From NCBI RefSeq assembly GCF_000612665.1, contig NZ_HG942078.1, forward strand, positions 34,004-98,003: a stretch of 64,000 nt of DNA, read 5' to 3'. Below, in pieces: positions 55,033-64,000 of this stretch (positions are counted from its first letter, which is position 1; each line of letters starts with the position of its first letter). Source of the DNA: Neobacillus dielmonensis. Lineage in GTDB: Bacteria; Bacillota; Bacilli; Bacillales; Cytobacillaceae. The notes under the pieces are model-generated. The model searched no databases, was not told the DNA's origin, and saw nothing but the letters and a program-made list of their open reading frames with translations. A program made the translations under genes and the position numbers.

Positions 55033-55179
55033 GTGGATAAAGACAACCGCATCGAGGGCCAGGCAGCAACCGATCAAGACGCAGTCATGGACCGTGTCAA
55101 CCAAACCTTTGATAAAATCACACAGGATGTAAGGGACATGATCCAACAAAACAATCAGCAAGAGGATACTTTATCCTGA
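55033..55179 (+). CDS. 48-residue acidic helical protein
   Basis: GTG start 6 nt after GGAGGTGA; starts MDKDNRIEGQAATDQDAVMDR and continues with a heptad-like VNQTFDKITQDVRDMI. It is soluble, ends before a terminator. The longer frame from 54697 is antisense to the ferritin-like gene and unlikely. No family recognised. Confidence 0.55.
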   Translation: MDKDNRIEGQAATDQDAVMDRVNQTFDKITQDVRDMIQQNNQQEDTLS

Positions 55180-55194
55180 TACTGTTATAAAGTA

Positions 55195-55226
55195 GAACCA
55201 GTCCCGAAACAGGGACTGGTTCCTTT
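55195..55226. terminator. Bidirectional terminator
   Basis: A perfect 11-bp stem (55195-55205 with 55212-55222), 6-nt loop, between convergent genes. Confidence 0.88.
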
Positions 55227-56060
55227 CTAACTTGCTTTGTAGCCTTTACCCATTACTTCATGCACATTATGAACGGTAACATAAGCATTTTTATCGGTCT
55301 CATGGATTAAGTTTTTCAAGCGGACAATTTCCTGCTTATTAATCACGATATAAAGGATTGATTTGTCTTGCCCTGTGTATCCCCCGCGTCCGTCCAACAC
55401 GGTAAGGCCCCGCAGCATTTTGTTGGTAATCGTGTCGAGTATCTCTCCCGAGTCGTTGGAAATGATCAACACAGCCACCCGCTCATCAAGCCCTTCGACG
55501 ATAAAATCAATCGCCTTTGCCCCGATATACACGACCAGCACAGTATACATCGTTTTTTCCAGACCAATGATGAAGACCGATCCCGCCACAACTAACATAT
55601 CCAAAAGCAGCATGACATTGCCAATACTCCACCCGAATAATTGATTTCCGATTCTTGCTAGAATAGTCGTTCCACCTGACGTACCACCAGCTCTGAAAAT
55701 AAACCCTAATCCAATGCCGACAAGCAAACCGGCAAACAACGACGCTAATAACGAATCATCCGTCAGCTTTTTCCCCATATCCTCCATTACATATAAGAAT
55801 CCTGAACAGGCTGCGATAGAAATGAGCGTGTAAATAAAGGTTCTTTTTTCAAAAAATTTATATCCAACGGCAAGAAGTACGGCATTCAGCACGAAATTGA
55901 CAATACCGGGGGACCAATGAAACAGATAGTGTGTGATAATCGTGATTCCTAAAATGCCTCCTTCTGACAAATGATTAGGAATCGTAAAGTAACTGACACC
56001 CACTGCAAAAATGGCAGCACCAGCCAATATTGTGGTAAGATCTTTTACTGTTCTTTTCAT
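55227..56060 (-). CDS. YitT family membrane protein (DUF2179)
   Basis: 277 residues: five or six membrane spans with LSEGGILGITIITHYLFHWSPG and FIFRAGGTSGGTTILARI, and a C-terminal DUF2179 domain (RVAVLIISNDSGEI, LRGLTVLDGRGGYTGQDKSILYIVI) of cytoplasmic ligand-binding type. Family function is not established. Single gene. Confidence 0.9.
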   Translation of the reverse strand: MKRTVKDLTTILAGAAIFAVGVSYFTIPNHLSEGGILGITIITHYLFHWSPGIVNFVLNAVLLAVGYKFFEKRTFIYTLISIAACSGFLYVMEDMGKKLTDDSLLASLFAGLLVGIGLGFIFRAGGTSGGTTILARIGNQLFGWSIGNVMLLLDMLVVAGSVFIIGLEKTMYTVLVVYIGAKAIDFIVEGLDERVAVLIISNDSGEILDTITNKMLRGLTVLDGRGGYTGQDKSILYIVINKQEIVRLKNLIHETDKNAYVTVHNVHEVMGKGYKAS

Positions 56061-56503
56061 ATTTTTTCATCCTTCAATAGCTTAGGTTACTTCACCAGCG
56101 TATTTACTTAAATTCCATTTGATATTACTACAACTGTCCAGTTTCATCTACAAAATTCGTTTGTGAATTTTTTGTTGTTAACTACATGGTGTATAGTGAA
56201 ATATCCCTATATCATTCTCCCCTATCTCTTCTCCTAAAAAAACGAATGTTCGACATTGTATTGTGTTGTTATTTGTCCTTTCTGCTCACAACGCGTATAT
56301 TTTTAGCGTTTTATCTGTTTATTGTTCGGAAAATATCCATCCATTGTCCCATGACTTCCTTACCTTACAGAAAACAAAGAATTTTCATATCATTAAGGGG
56401 AACTTGTTACAAAAAAGGCAGAAAATGATCAAAAAAACTAAGAATCCGAAAGAAAATCCGACATTTTTTGCCGCAAAAAATATAATTAGGGGGATAAACC
56501 AGG
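56061..56503. other. Divergent intergenic region of 443 bp
   Basis: AT-rich region between the yitT-type gene and the nucleotidase gene. Two overlapping plus-strand frames (56186-56428, 56263-56523) have no ribosome sites and look fortuitous. It should contain the nucleotidase promoter and a long 5' leader; no riboswitch was recognised. Confidence 0.4.
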
Positions 56504-59500
56504 TTGAAAAAGACAGTTTCTAGCCGTTCTAAGAAAATCTTGTCAACGTCAATTGCTGCAACACTTTTTACCTTACCATTCTTCTCTGCCACACAAGTCA
56601 ATGCCGAATCAATAGCGAAGGGTCCTAAGAATTCCATTCAATCTGAAGTAAATCTTCGGCTAATGGAGACCACCGACGTTCATACAAACCTGCTAAACTA
56701 TGACTATTACAAAAATGCTCCATATGCAAAAGTGGGACTTGCCAGCACAGCTGCGCTGGTGAAAAAAGCTCGCGAGGAAGCCAAAAACACCCTATTGGTT
56801 GATAACGGGGACTTGATTCAAGGTACTCCTCTTGGCACTTATAAAGCTAAAGTTGATCCTTTAGAAGAGGGAGAAGTCCATCCAGTATTTAAAGCGATGA
56901 ACCAAATGGGCTATGATATGGCAACCCTGGGCAACCACGAGTTTAACTATGGCCTTGATTTCCTTGAAGAAGCCTATGATGACGCAAAATTCCCATACAT
57001 CAACGCTAACGTTTATGTAGATGACCATGATTCTAATCCAGATAATGATGTAAACCAATTTACGCCATATAAAATTGTCAATAAAAAAGTGACCGATAAA
57101 AATGGCAAGACAAATGTCATTAAAGTGGGATTCATCGGCTTCGTGCCTCCGCAAATCAACGACTGGGATAAAGCTAACCTTGATGGAAAAGTCATAACCA
57201 AAAATATCGTGGATACGGCGAAGAAATTTATCCCACAAATGCGTGAAGAAGGCGCGGACATTATTGTTGCCATGACCCACTCCGGATTCAGCGGAAATAA
57301 AGATAACACAGAAGATGTCATCTATGCACTTAGTGAAGTGCCTGGCATTGATGCGATTACCTTCTCTCATACTCATAAACTATTCCCGGCAAAATCAGAA
57401 GCGGCCTTGGATGGACTATTTAAAGATATTAGCGGCAAAGTTCTTCCTGGAGTAGACAATGCCAAAGGAACAATCAATGGTGTTCCTGCCGTTCAAGCCG
57501 GTTATGGCGGCGGCTCATTGGGCATCATTGACCTGGATCTTGTGAAGGAAAAAGGCAAATGGAGTGTAGCTGATTCTCAATCACAGACACGCGAGATTGA
57601 TTCACCAGCGGTAGAACCCGTGAAATCCATTGTGGACGCTGTTAAAGCCGACCACGAAGCAACGATTAATTACGTCAATACGCCAATTGGCAAAACAACC
57701 GATGACATTTACAGCTATTTTGCCCTTGTTCAAGATGACCCGTCCATCCAAGTGGTGACCAATGCACAAAAATGGTATGCAGAAAAATACATTTCGACTA
57801 ACAAGCCTGAACTGAAAAACCTGCCGATTCTGTCTGTCGGCGCTCCATTTAAAGCCGGACGCAACGGAGTCGCAGAATACACAGAAATTCAAAAAGGCGA
57901 CTTAACCATTCGCAGCGCGGGTGACCTTTACCTGTATGACAACACATTAAAGGCCATTAAAGTAAAAGGCTCAACCGTTAAGGAATGGATTGAGATGACA
58001 GCTGGCAAGTATAATACGATTGACCCTCATAAAACCGAGGAACAGGCTTTATTAGATCCTAATTTTCCGGTCTATAACTTTGATGTAATTGACGGAGTAC
58101 AATACCAAATTGATGTGACTGTTCCAGCAAAATATGATGTAAAAGGGAATGTGGTCAACCCTGATTCAAGCCGTGTTGTGAACCTTACTTACAATGGACA
58201 ACCCGTTGATCCAAACCAAGATTTTATCGTCGTCACTAATAACTACCGTGCCGGCGGCGGCGGGAACTTCCCTGGTATCAAAGGCAGTGAACTTGTCATT
58301 GACTCTGCTGATGAAAATCGTCAAATCTTGATGGACTATATCACGGAAGTGGGAACCATTACACCAACAGCTGATAACAACTGGTCGATTGCCCCTATTC
58401 CAGGAGATGTGAACGTGACCTTTACCTCTTCGCCAGAAGGAGCAAAATATACCAAGGACGGCGGCAATATCTCTTATACTGGAAAAACTGATGCACAAGG
58501 CTTTGGAATTTATCAATTGGACATCGGCTTCACACCGGTAAACGTACAACTGCTTGGTTTAAACGATTTGCATGGCCAGCTTGATACAGACACAAAAGTC
58601 GGTGATAGGCTCGCCGGCAGCATGGAATATACAGCCGCTGCGATTCGCCAGCGGGAAGCCACGAATCCTAATACCCTGCTTGTCAATGCCGGGGACATGA
58701 TTGGCGGAAGTCCGCTGATCTCCGCCCTGTTTCAAGATGAGCCAACCGTTGAAGTATTGGAGTCTTTAGGCATGGATGTTGGCACCCTGGGAAACCATGA
58801 ATTTGACGAAGGTATTGCCGAACTGCGCCGAATGATGAATGGCGGCGAACACCCAAAAGGAACAAAAGGTTATGACGGCATGGACTTTCCTGTTGTAGCG
58901 GCAAATGCTTTTGACAAATCAACAGGTGAGCTGATCACAAACGAACCATATGTAATTAAAGAAGTGGCAGGTCAAAAAATTGGTTTTATTGGGGTCATCA
59001 CCCAAGAAACCCCGGATATGATTGTGACCAAAGGCAATGAAAACCTGCAGATTACCGATGAAGTAGAAGCTATCAATAAGTACACAGCCGAGTTAAAGAA
59101 ACAAGGTGTTAAGTCCATTGTAGTGCTTGCCCATAATCCAGCAGCCCAAGACGGCTATACAGATTTATATGATGCATCAAGAATTGCGGAAAAGGTAGAC
59201 GATGAAGTGGATGTTATTTTTTCAGCCCATAACCATGTATATAATGACAAAGTCGTCGACAACAAGTTAATTGTCCAAGCCTATTCCTATGGTTCTGCTT
59301 TCTCTGATGTTGATTTGGTCATCAACCCTGAAACAGGCGACATTGTTAAGAAAGAGGCGGAAGTGGTCACTGTTTTTCAGGATCAATACACACCAGACCC
59401 TAAAGTTTCGGCGATTATGAAAAAATATGAAGACTTGGTAGCACCACAAAAAGCAGAAGTGGTCGGAAATTCTTCAACTGCATTGGTCAAAGCATATCCT

Positions 59501-60043
59501 TCAGCATTTGTGGCTGTTGGCGAAAATGCAGACAATGGTCTGGGGAACTTGATTGCAGATGGTATGAAACAGGCCATGGGCAGTGACTTTGCCCTGATGA
59601 ACGGCGGAGGCGTCCGTGCCAATCTGGATGCAGGAGAAGTTACTTTCGGAGATTTATTCTCGATCCAGCCGTTTGGTAATGTATTGAACAAAACTAACCT
59701 TAGCGGTGCCGACCTGCGAGAGGTATTAAACAAGCAAATCACCGCAAGAGGACTTGACTTTCATATTGCCGGGTTCAAATATACCTTCACCTTTGACAGT
59801 GCTACCGGAACGGGTCAGGTTGTCGATATCTTCTTGCCAGATGGCAGCAAAATCGATCCAAATAAAGAATATTCCGTTGTCGTAAACAACTACATGTATG
59901 GCAATGCCAGCTACGGAATTCTTCCGCTTGCCAGCGGGTTGGAAGTGGGTCCGGATGACCTGCAAGCAACTGTTGACTACGTCAAAACACTTGCAAACCC
60001 TTTTGAATACAAAGCAGATGGCCGTATCCAACGAGTAAACTAA
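56504..60043 (+). CDS. yfkN: Secreted bifunctional 2',3'-cyclic nucleotide phosphodiesterase / 5'-nucleotidase (YfkN-like)
   Basis: 1179 residues with a signal peptide (1-32). It is two nucleotidases in tandem. The first (about 45-620) starts LRLMETTDVHTNLLNYDYY (CpdB-like), with LVDNGDLIQGTPLG, ATLGNHEFNYG and THSHTH-type metal ligands, and ends in a 5'-nucleotidase C domain with NNYRAGGGGNFPG. The second (about 680-1179) starts VQLLGLNDLHGQLD, with LVNAGDMIGGSPLIS, GTLGNHEFDEG and ALMNGGGVRANLDAG. It scavenges phosphate from extracellular nucleotides. It stops at RIQRVN without a sorting signal, unlike the wall-anchored YfkN I know, so it is probably released. TTG start 10 nt after AGGGGG. 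Ends at a terminator shared with the gbsR-type gene. Confidence 0.92.
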   Translation: MKKTVSSRSKKILSTSIAATLFTLPFFSATQVNAESIAKGPKNSIQSEVNLRLMETTDVHTNLLNYDYYKNAPYAKVGLASTAALVKKAREEAKNTLLVDNGDLIQGTPLGTYKAKVDPLEEGEVHPVFKAMNQMGYDMATLGNHEFNYGLDFLEEAYDDAKFPYINANVYVDDHDSNPDNDVNQFTPYKIVNKKVTDKNGKTNVIKVGFIGFVPPQINDWDKANLDGKVITKNIVDTAKKFIPQMREEGADIIVAMTHSGFSGNKDNTEDVIYALSEVPGIDAITFSHTHKLFPAKSEAALDGLFKDISGKVLPGVDNAKGTINGVPAVQAGYGGGSLGIIDLDLVKEKGKWSVADSQSQTREIDSPAVEPVKSIVDAVKADHEATINYVNTPIGKTTDDIYSYFALVQDDPSIQVVTNAQKWYAEKYISTNKPELKNLPILSVGAPFKAGRNGVAEYTEIQKGDLTIRSAGDLYLYDNTLKAIKVKGSTVKEWIEMTAGKYNTIDPHKTEEQALLDPNFPVYNFDVIDGVQYQIDVTVPAKYDVKGNVVNPDSSRVVNLTYNGQPVDPNQDFIVVTNNYRAGGGGNFPGIKGSELVIDSADENRQILMDYITEVGTITPTADNNWSIAPIPGDVNVTFTSSPEGAKYTKDGGNISYTGKTDAQGFGIYQLDIGFTPVNVQLLGLNDLHGQLDTDTKVGDRLAGSMEYTAAAIRQREATNPNTLLVNAGDMIGGSPLISALFQDEPTVEVLESLGMDVGTLGNHEFDEGIAELRRMMNGGEHPKGTKGYDGMDFPVVAANAFDKSTGELITNEPYVIKEVAGQKIGFIGVITQETPDMIVTKGNENLQITDEVEAINKYTAELKKQGVKSIVVLAHNPAAQDGYTDLYDASRIAEKVDDEVDVIFSAHNHVYNDKVVDNKLIVQAYSYGSAFSDVDLVINPETGDIVKKEAEVVTVFQDQYTPDPKVSAIMKKYEDLVAPQKAEVVGNSSTALVKAYPSAFVAVGENADNGLGNLIADGMKQAMGSDFALMNGGGVRANLDAGEVTFGDLFSIQPFGNVLNKTNLSGADLREVLNKQITARGLDFHIAGFKYTFTFDSATGTGQVVDIFLPDGSKIDPNKEYSVVVNNYMYGNASYGILPLASGLEVGPDDLQATVDYVKTLANPFEYKADGRIQRVN

Positions 60044-60048
60044 ATCAA

Positions 60049-60100
60049 AAAACCAGCTTAACATCGGGGTCAAGCCCTTTCGTTAAGCTGGTTTTCTTTT
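60049..60100. terminator. Bidirectional terminator overlapping coding sequence
   Basis: A perfect 14-bp stem (60049-60062 with 60082-60095) ends the nucleotidase gene. On the minus strand its right arm encodes the last codons (ENQLN) of the GbsR-like protein, whose stop lies in the loop. Confidence 0.9.
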
Positions 60101-60636
60101 TCATTTGGCTGTTTGGGGATAAAATCAAAAATATTCTTTGATTCAAAGCTGTCGACCAGCCGATGGAGCCAGTCATAATATTCAAGTGCCGAGGTCAGCT
60201 TTTCAATGTCTCTGTCTGCCTGTTGCTTTAACTGTTCATCCGTCATTGGATCTTTTACAAGCGATTCTAACTCTGCACGTGACTTTTTCATTGCTGAAAC
60301 ATTAATCGAAATTCCAGTTCTCCATTTGATGATAAAAAAATCGATAAAGGTTTGATACCAATCCAATTCTGCTTGGTAGAGGTCCTTCCTAATCCCTTTT
60401 TTCCAAACTTTATCTACCATTTTTAGGTCTTGAAGAATTCGAATAGAAGTACTCATGCTAGTTTTACTCATGCCCAGCTCTTCCTTCATTTCATCAAGTG
60501 TCAAGGGGCCATCCTGGAAATACAAAGCGCCATACAACCGTCCTACGGATTCGGTTACCCCGTATAAATTCATGTTTTGTGATACCGCCTCGATTACCCG
60601 TTCACGGGCCTGCACTAGCCTCTTTTCACCTTCCAT
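60070..60636 (-). CDS. GbsR-family transcriptional regulator
   Basis: 188 residues. An N-terminal winged helix (VTESVGRLYGALYFQDGPLTLDEMKEELGMSKTSMSTSIRILQDLKMVDKVWKKG) and a helical C-terminus are typical of GbsR/MarR-like proteins that repress glycine-betaine synthesis and uptake genes in Bacillus. Divergence from opuA points to control of opuA, probably by sensing betaine or choline. The binding sites may be the tandem repeats at 60711. It ends inside a terminator shared with yfkN. Confidence 0.88.
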   Translation of the reverse strand: MEGEKRLVQARERVIEAVSQNMNLYGVTESVGRLYGALYFQDGPLTLDEMKEELGMSKTSMSTSIRILQDLKMVDKVWKKGIRKDLYQAELDWYQTFIDFFIIKWRTGISINVSAMKKSRAELESLVKDPMTDEQLKQQADRDIEKLTSALEYYDWLHRLVDSFESKNIFDFIPKQPNEKENQLNERA

Positions 60637-60710
60637 GATTTATTCCACCCATTTCTATTCCGTATCTTTTATAAGACTAACATGATTATTCTAAATGTAA
60701 AGAACACACT

Positions 60711-60750
60711 TTGGGAGGAAACAGAAGTATTTGGGAGGATTTCTAAGTAT
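60711..60750 (+). repeat. Two 20-bp direct repeats upstream of opuA, candidate operator
   Basis: TTGGGAGGAaacagAAGTAT (60711-60730) is followed at once by TTGGGAGGAtttctAAGTAT (60731-60750); 15 or so of 20 positions match. The 20-bp period (two helical turns) suits side-by-side regulator binding in the 325-bp gbsR-opuA divergent region. Confidence 0.45.
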
Positions 60751-60819
60751 TTTGTGAATTTGATTTATTCAGTTTTTTCTGAACGTACTTTATGAACGAT
60801 TTTAACCAATTACCACATT

Positions 60820-60857
60820 TGTAAATTACAACCAAGTAACAATACAATATAAAGGTA
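60820..60857 (+). promoter_or_regulatory. Candidate opuA promoter
   Basis: TTGTAA, an 18-nt spacer and TACAAT occur about 100 bp before the opuAA start. Pattern match only; another AT-rich -10 lies beside it. Confidence 0.3.
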
Positions 60858-60960
60858 TAAGTTGTTTCTTTTTAGAAAAATTTAACCTGAAAAAGTGAAG
60901 TTCTTGTAGTCTGCCTACTGTAACACCACTTTTTTATACGATAAGAAGGATGGTGAATAA

Positions 60961-62229
60961 ATGAGTAAGATAGTAGTTCGGAATGTCACAAAAGTTTTTG
61001 GCAAGCCGAAGACGGCTATGAAATTATTAAAAGAAGGTGAATCAAAACAGGAAATATTAAAGAGAACTGGCGCAACCGTTGGGGTAAACCAAGCCAGCTT
61101 TGAAGTGAAAGCGGGAGAAATTTTTGTCATCATGGGCCTTTCAGGAAGCGGCAAATCAACTTTAGTGCGAATGCTAAATCGACTGATTGAACCTACCGCT
61201 GGTGAAATATACGTAGATGGTGAGGAAATCGTCAAGATGAACAAGGAACAGCTGATTAACCTTCGCCGCAAAAAAATTAGTATGGTATTTCAAAAATTTG
61301 CGCTCCTCCCCCATCGGACCGTCCTTGAGAATACGGAATATGGTTTAGAAATCCAAGGAATCGATAAACAAGCGCGCCAGGATCAAGCGATGAATGCCCT
61401 AAAACTCGTAGGCCTCGAAGGTTATGAGCAGCAATATCCCAGCCAATTAAGCGGCGGTATGCAACAGCGGGTAGGGCTGGCACGGGCTTTAGCCAATGAC
61501 GCCGATATTTTACTTATGGATGAAGCCTTTAGCGCCCTTGATCCATTGATACGTAAGGATATGCAGGATGAATTGCTTGACCTGCAGTCTACCATGAAAA
61601 AAACCATTGTGTTTATCACTCATGATTTGGACGAAGCGCTTCGGATTGGAGACCGAATAGCCCTCATGAAAGACGGAGTGATTGTCCAAGTTGGCACCCC
61701 TGAAGAAATTCTGATGAACCCATCTAATGACTATGTTGAGAGATTCGTAGAAGATGTTGACCTTTCTAAAGTGTTAACAGCTGGGCATGTGATGAAACGT
61801 GCGGAGTCGATATCCATTGACAAGGGGCCGAGGGTAGCTCTGCAAACGATGAAAGAACTAGGTATCTCCAGTATTTATGTCGTGGATAAAAAGAAAACCT
61901 TGCTTGGAGCAATCACTGCATCAGAAGCTAAAGATGCTCTAGAACGAAACGAAGGGCTTTCCTCGATTTTACATGATAATGTCTCTACGGTCCTGCCAGA
62001 TACAATATTAACCGATCTGTTTGAACAAGTGTCTACTGCCGTCATTCCCGTTGCGGTTGTAGATGAGAAAAAACGTCTCCTTGGTATCTTGGTCAGAGGG
62101 GCTGTGATTGGAGCTTTGGCCGGCCGGACAGAGGAATGGAAACTTGTGCAAACAACGAGAACAGAAGTGGCATCAGGCCAGTCGGAATTACCGGATATGC
62201 CACTCGGTTCAGCTCAGGAGGTGAATTGA
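60961..62229 (+). CDS. opuAA: Glycine betaine ABC transporter ATPase with CBS domains
   Basis: 422 residues. Walker A GLSGSGKST, signature LSGGMQQRVGLARAL, Walker B ILLMDEAFSALDP and switch His in FITHDLDEA are intact. Two C-terminal CBS domains (VMKRAESISIDKG, VSTAVIPVAVVDEKKRLLG) sense ionic strength and gate the transporter in OpuA. It powers betaine uptake under osmotic stress. It begins 8 nt after AAGGATGGTG. First gene of opuAA-AB-AC. Confidence 0.95.
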   Translation: MSKIVVRNVTKVFGKPKTAMKLLKEGESKQEILKRTGATVGVNQASFEVKAGEIFVIMGLSGSGKSTLVRMLNRLIEPTAGEIYVDGEEIVKMNKEQLINLRRKKISMVFQKFALLPHRTVLENTEYGLEIQGIDKQARQDQAMNALKLVGLEGYEQQYPSQLSGGMQQRVGLARALANDADILLMDEAFSALDPLIRKDMQDELLDLQSTMKKTIVFITHDLDEALRIGDRIALMKDGVIVQVGTPEEILMNPSNDYVERFVEDVDLSKVLTAGHVMKRAESISIDKGPRVALQTMKELGISSIYVVDKKKTLLGAITASEAKDALERNEGLSSILHDNVSTVLPDTILTDLFEQVSTAVIPVAVVDEKKRLLGILVRGAVIGALAGRTEEWKLVQTTRTEVASGQSELPDMPLGSAQEVN

Positions 62230-62230
62230 T

Positions 62231-63082
62231 ATGGAAAACTGGTTACCAAAGCTCCCTATCGCTGATTGGGTCGATGTGCTAGTAAACTGGCTGACCATTA
62301 ATTTGGGAGCAGCTTTTGATGGAATTACTAGTGTACTTGAAGCTGTTGTAGATGGTTTAGTGGCTGGATTTGAATATATCCCTTCCTATGTATTTATGAT
62401 TCTTTTAACCTTACTTGCTTGGAAAGTTTCCAATAAGGGAATGGCCTTATTTACATTGATTGGCCTATTTTTAATTGACAATTTAGGCTATTGGGATCCG
62501 ATGCTCGAAACATTGGCACTTGTTTTAACAGCTGTTATTATCTCTATTTTACTGGGAGTGCCAATTGGAATATGGGCTTCACAAAAACAAGCCGTCCGGC
62601 AAATCATTACACCGGTTTTAGACTTTATGCAAACCATGCCTGCATTTGTTTACTTAATACCAGCCATCTTCTTCTTTAATATTGGTGTGGTTCCGGGTGT
62701 CGTCGCTTCCGTCATTTTTGCCATGCCGCCAACAATCCGTCTAACTATACTTGGGATCCAACAGGTCCCTGCTGATATTATCGAAGCAACCGAGGCTTTT
62801 GGGTCAACCACTCGTCAGAAACTGGTAAAGGTCCAGCTGCCGCTTGCTATGCCAACGATAATGGCCGGGATTAATCAAAGCATTATGCTCGCATTGTCAA
62901 TGGTGGTAATTTCTTCAATGGTTGGGGCACCAGGACTAGGTGCCGATGTCTATCGCGCGGTTACGCAGATTCAAATTGGGAAAGGTTTTGAAGCTGGTTT
63001 AGCGATTGTGGTCATTGCCATTGTCCTTGACCGGATTACACAAAACATAGGAAAAAACAAAAGACAAAGGGGAGTTATGTAA
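62231..63082 (+). CDS. opuAB: Glycine betaine ABC transporter permease
   Basis: 283 residues, seven or eight membrane spans. The EAA loop with IEATEAFGSTTRQKLVKVQLPLAMPTIMAGINQ is intact for docking OpuAA. The start lies 1 bp after the opuAA stop with GGAGGTGAATTG just before. Its stop overlaps the opuAC start by 1 bp. Confidence 0.96.
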   Translation: MENWLPKLPIADWVDVLVNWLTINLGAAFDGITSVLEAVVDGLVAGFEYIPSYVFMILLTLLAWKVSNKGMALFTLIGLFLIDNLGYWDPMLETLALVLTAVIISILLGVPIGIWASQKQAVRQIITPVLDFMQTMPAFVYLIPAIFFFNIGVVPGVVASVIFAMPPTIRLTILGIQQVPADIIEATEAFGSTTRQKLVKVQLPLAMPTIMAGINQSIMLALSMVVISSMVGAPGLGADVYRAVTQIQIGKGFEAGLAIVVIAIVLDRITQNIGKNKRQRGVM

Positions 63083-63978
63083 TGAAGAAAAAATGGATGC
63101 TTCTACTTTCGGCAGGCTTATTAACATTGGGGCTCGCCGCCTGTGGGTCCGACAAGACAAGCGGTGACAAAGGGGCTTCAGCTTCTGAAGCTATAGGCGA
63201 ATCAGTCGATTATAAAATCATTGGAATTGACCCTGGAGCTGGCTTAATGAAGGCCAGTGCAAAAGTCATCGAGGAATACGGTTTAGACGACTGGACTCTC
63301 GTAGAAGGTTCTAGTGCAGCTATGACAGCCGCCCTGAAAAAGGCCTATGAGAAAAAAGAACCGATTATTGTTACCGGTTGGACTCCTCACTGGATGTTTG
63401 CCAGCTTTGACTTAAAATACTTAGAAGATCCAAAAGGGGTCTTTGGAAAAGACGAAAACATTAATACTGTCGTGCGTAATGGCTTAAAGACAGATGCTCC
63501 AGAAGCTTATCAAGTACTCAATCATTTCAATTGGACAGCTGACGATATGGCCGTTGTCATGAACGATATCCAAGGGGGCACCTCTCCTGAAAAGGCAGCT
63601 GCCAGCTGGGTAAAAGATAATACTGATAAAGTCAGTAAATGGACGGAAGGTGTAGACAAAGTATCCGGTGATAAACTGACGCTTGGTTATGTTGCTTGGG
63701 ATAGTGAAATTGCCAGCACGAACGTCATTGGAAAAGTTTTATCTGACCTTGGCTATAAGGTAACGTTGCGCCAAGTCGAAGCTGGCCCCATGTGGACCGG
63801 AATTGCAGACGGAAGCTTAGATGGAGCTGTGGCCGCCTGGCTGCCTTCCACCCACGCCGACTATTACGAAAAATATAAAGGCAAATTTGAAGATTTAGGG
63901 GCAAACCTAGAAGGCACCAAATTGGGGCTAGTAGTTCCAGCGTATATGGATGTGAATTCTATAGAGGACTTAAAATAA
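63082..63978 (+). CDS. opuAC: Glycine betaine-binding lipoprotein
   Basis: 298 residues with a lipoprotein signal: LLSAGLLTLGLAAC, lipid-modified Cys about residue 21. Betaine-binding Trp residues are recognisable (DDWTLVEGSS, TGWTPHWMF, WLPSTHADY). It delivers betaine or proline-betaine to the OpuAB permease. Complete; only 22 bp of the window remain, with no terminator yet. Confidence 0.96.
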   Translation: MKKKWMLLLSAGLLTLGLAACGSDKTSGDKGASASEAIGESVDYKIIGIDPGAGLMKASAKVIEEYGLDDWTLVEGSSAAMTAALKKAYEKKEPIIVTGWTPHWMFASFDLKYLEDPKGVFGKDENINTVVRNGLKTDAPEAYQVLNHFNWTADDMAVVMNDIQGGTSPEKAAASWVKDNTDKVSKWTEGVDKVSGDKLTLGYVAWDSEIASTNVIGKVLSDLGYKVTLRQVEAGPMWTGIADGSLDGAVAAWLPSTHADYYEKYKGKFEDLGANLEGTKLGLVVPAYMDVNSIEDLK

Positions 63979-64000
63979 GCAAATCGAGTAGGAGGGGGTG

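Noticed and set aside
54697..55179. 160-codon plus-strand ORF
   Set aside because: Most is antisense to the ferritin-like gene; only the last 48 codons, with their own GGAGGTGA and GTG, are kept.
56186..56523. Overlapping plus-strand ORFs before the nucleotidase gene
   Set aside because: No ribosome site, unusual composition, and one overlaps the true TTG start.
1..64000. tRNA, rRNA, CRISPR arrays, integrated phage or attachment sites
   Set aside because: I found no cloverleaf, rRNA-like segment, repeat-spacer array, integrase or phage structural gene by eye.

Overview
The window looks like chromosome of a low-GC Gram-positive endospore-former of the Bacillaceae (Bacillus/Neobacillus/Mesobacillus type). 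Support comes from strong AGGAGG-type ribosome sites, frequent TTG and GTG starts, compact hairpin-plus-T-tract terminators, and gene sets typical of Bacillus: a gtaB-like galU, xpaC-yaaN, a NamZ/AmiE muropeptide-recycling pair, YitT, a YfkN-like nucleotidase, and a GbsR-type regulator divergent from opuA. I see no rRNA, tRNA, CRISPR array, integrase or transposase.

Layout. 1-6.3 kb: two tandem, 5'-truncated RHS/YD-repeat genes sharing about 2.3 kb of near-identical core but ending in different toxin tips; the second carries an EndoU-like RNase tip and an adjacent immunity gene. 6.3-14.7 kb: galU, a secreted C39-like peptidase with six Ig-like repeats, small proteins, a CPBP protease, an acyltransferase and a DUF4359 protein. 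14.7-36 kb: a 13-gene island (the main discovery candidate). 36-42.7 kb: LysE exporter, an ABC/two-component operon resembling YvfRSTU, a NERD gene broken by one stop codon, and a DUF4405 cytochrome-like protein. 42.7-46.3 kb: NamZ/AmiE-like cell-wall recycling. 46.3-46.5 kb: a phased cluster of DnaA boxes. 46.5-60 kb: TelA/XpaC, TM2 protein, glyoxalase, S1C protease, ZupT, PlsY-like acyltransferase, ferritin-like protein, YitT and a large secreted nucleotidase. 60-64 kb: GbsR-like regulator and opuA glycine-betaine importer.

The island has three transcription units: a three-gene minus operon (17557-14703), a seven-gene plus operon (17778-31629) and a three-gene minus operon (35932-31680). 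The last two converge on one bidirectional terminator. It encodes a tubulin/FtsZ-like GTPase, what looks like a degenerate tubulin-like paralogue, two membrane vWA proteins, a zinc-ribbon P-loop GTPase (DO-GTPase-like), a GAP1-like membrane protein, a membrane-anchored dead kinase, and a ZorA/ZorB-like MotAB stator pair. No ZorC, ZorD or ZorE partner is present. My inference is an envelope-spanning, GTP-controlled sensing or defence machine, in which an ion-driven stator bound to peptidoglycan is coupled to a cytoplasmic tubulin-like polymer. Its function is unknown.

Gene starts were chosen by ribosome-site position. Family calls rest on motifs read by eye; no database search was run.
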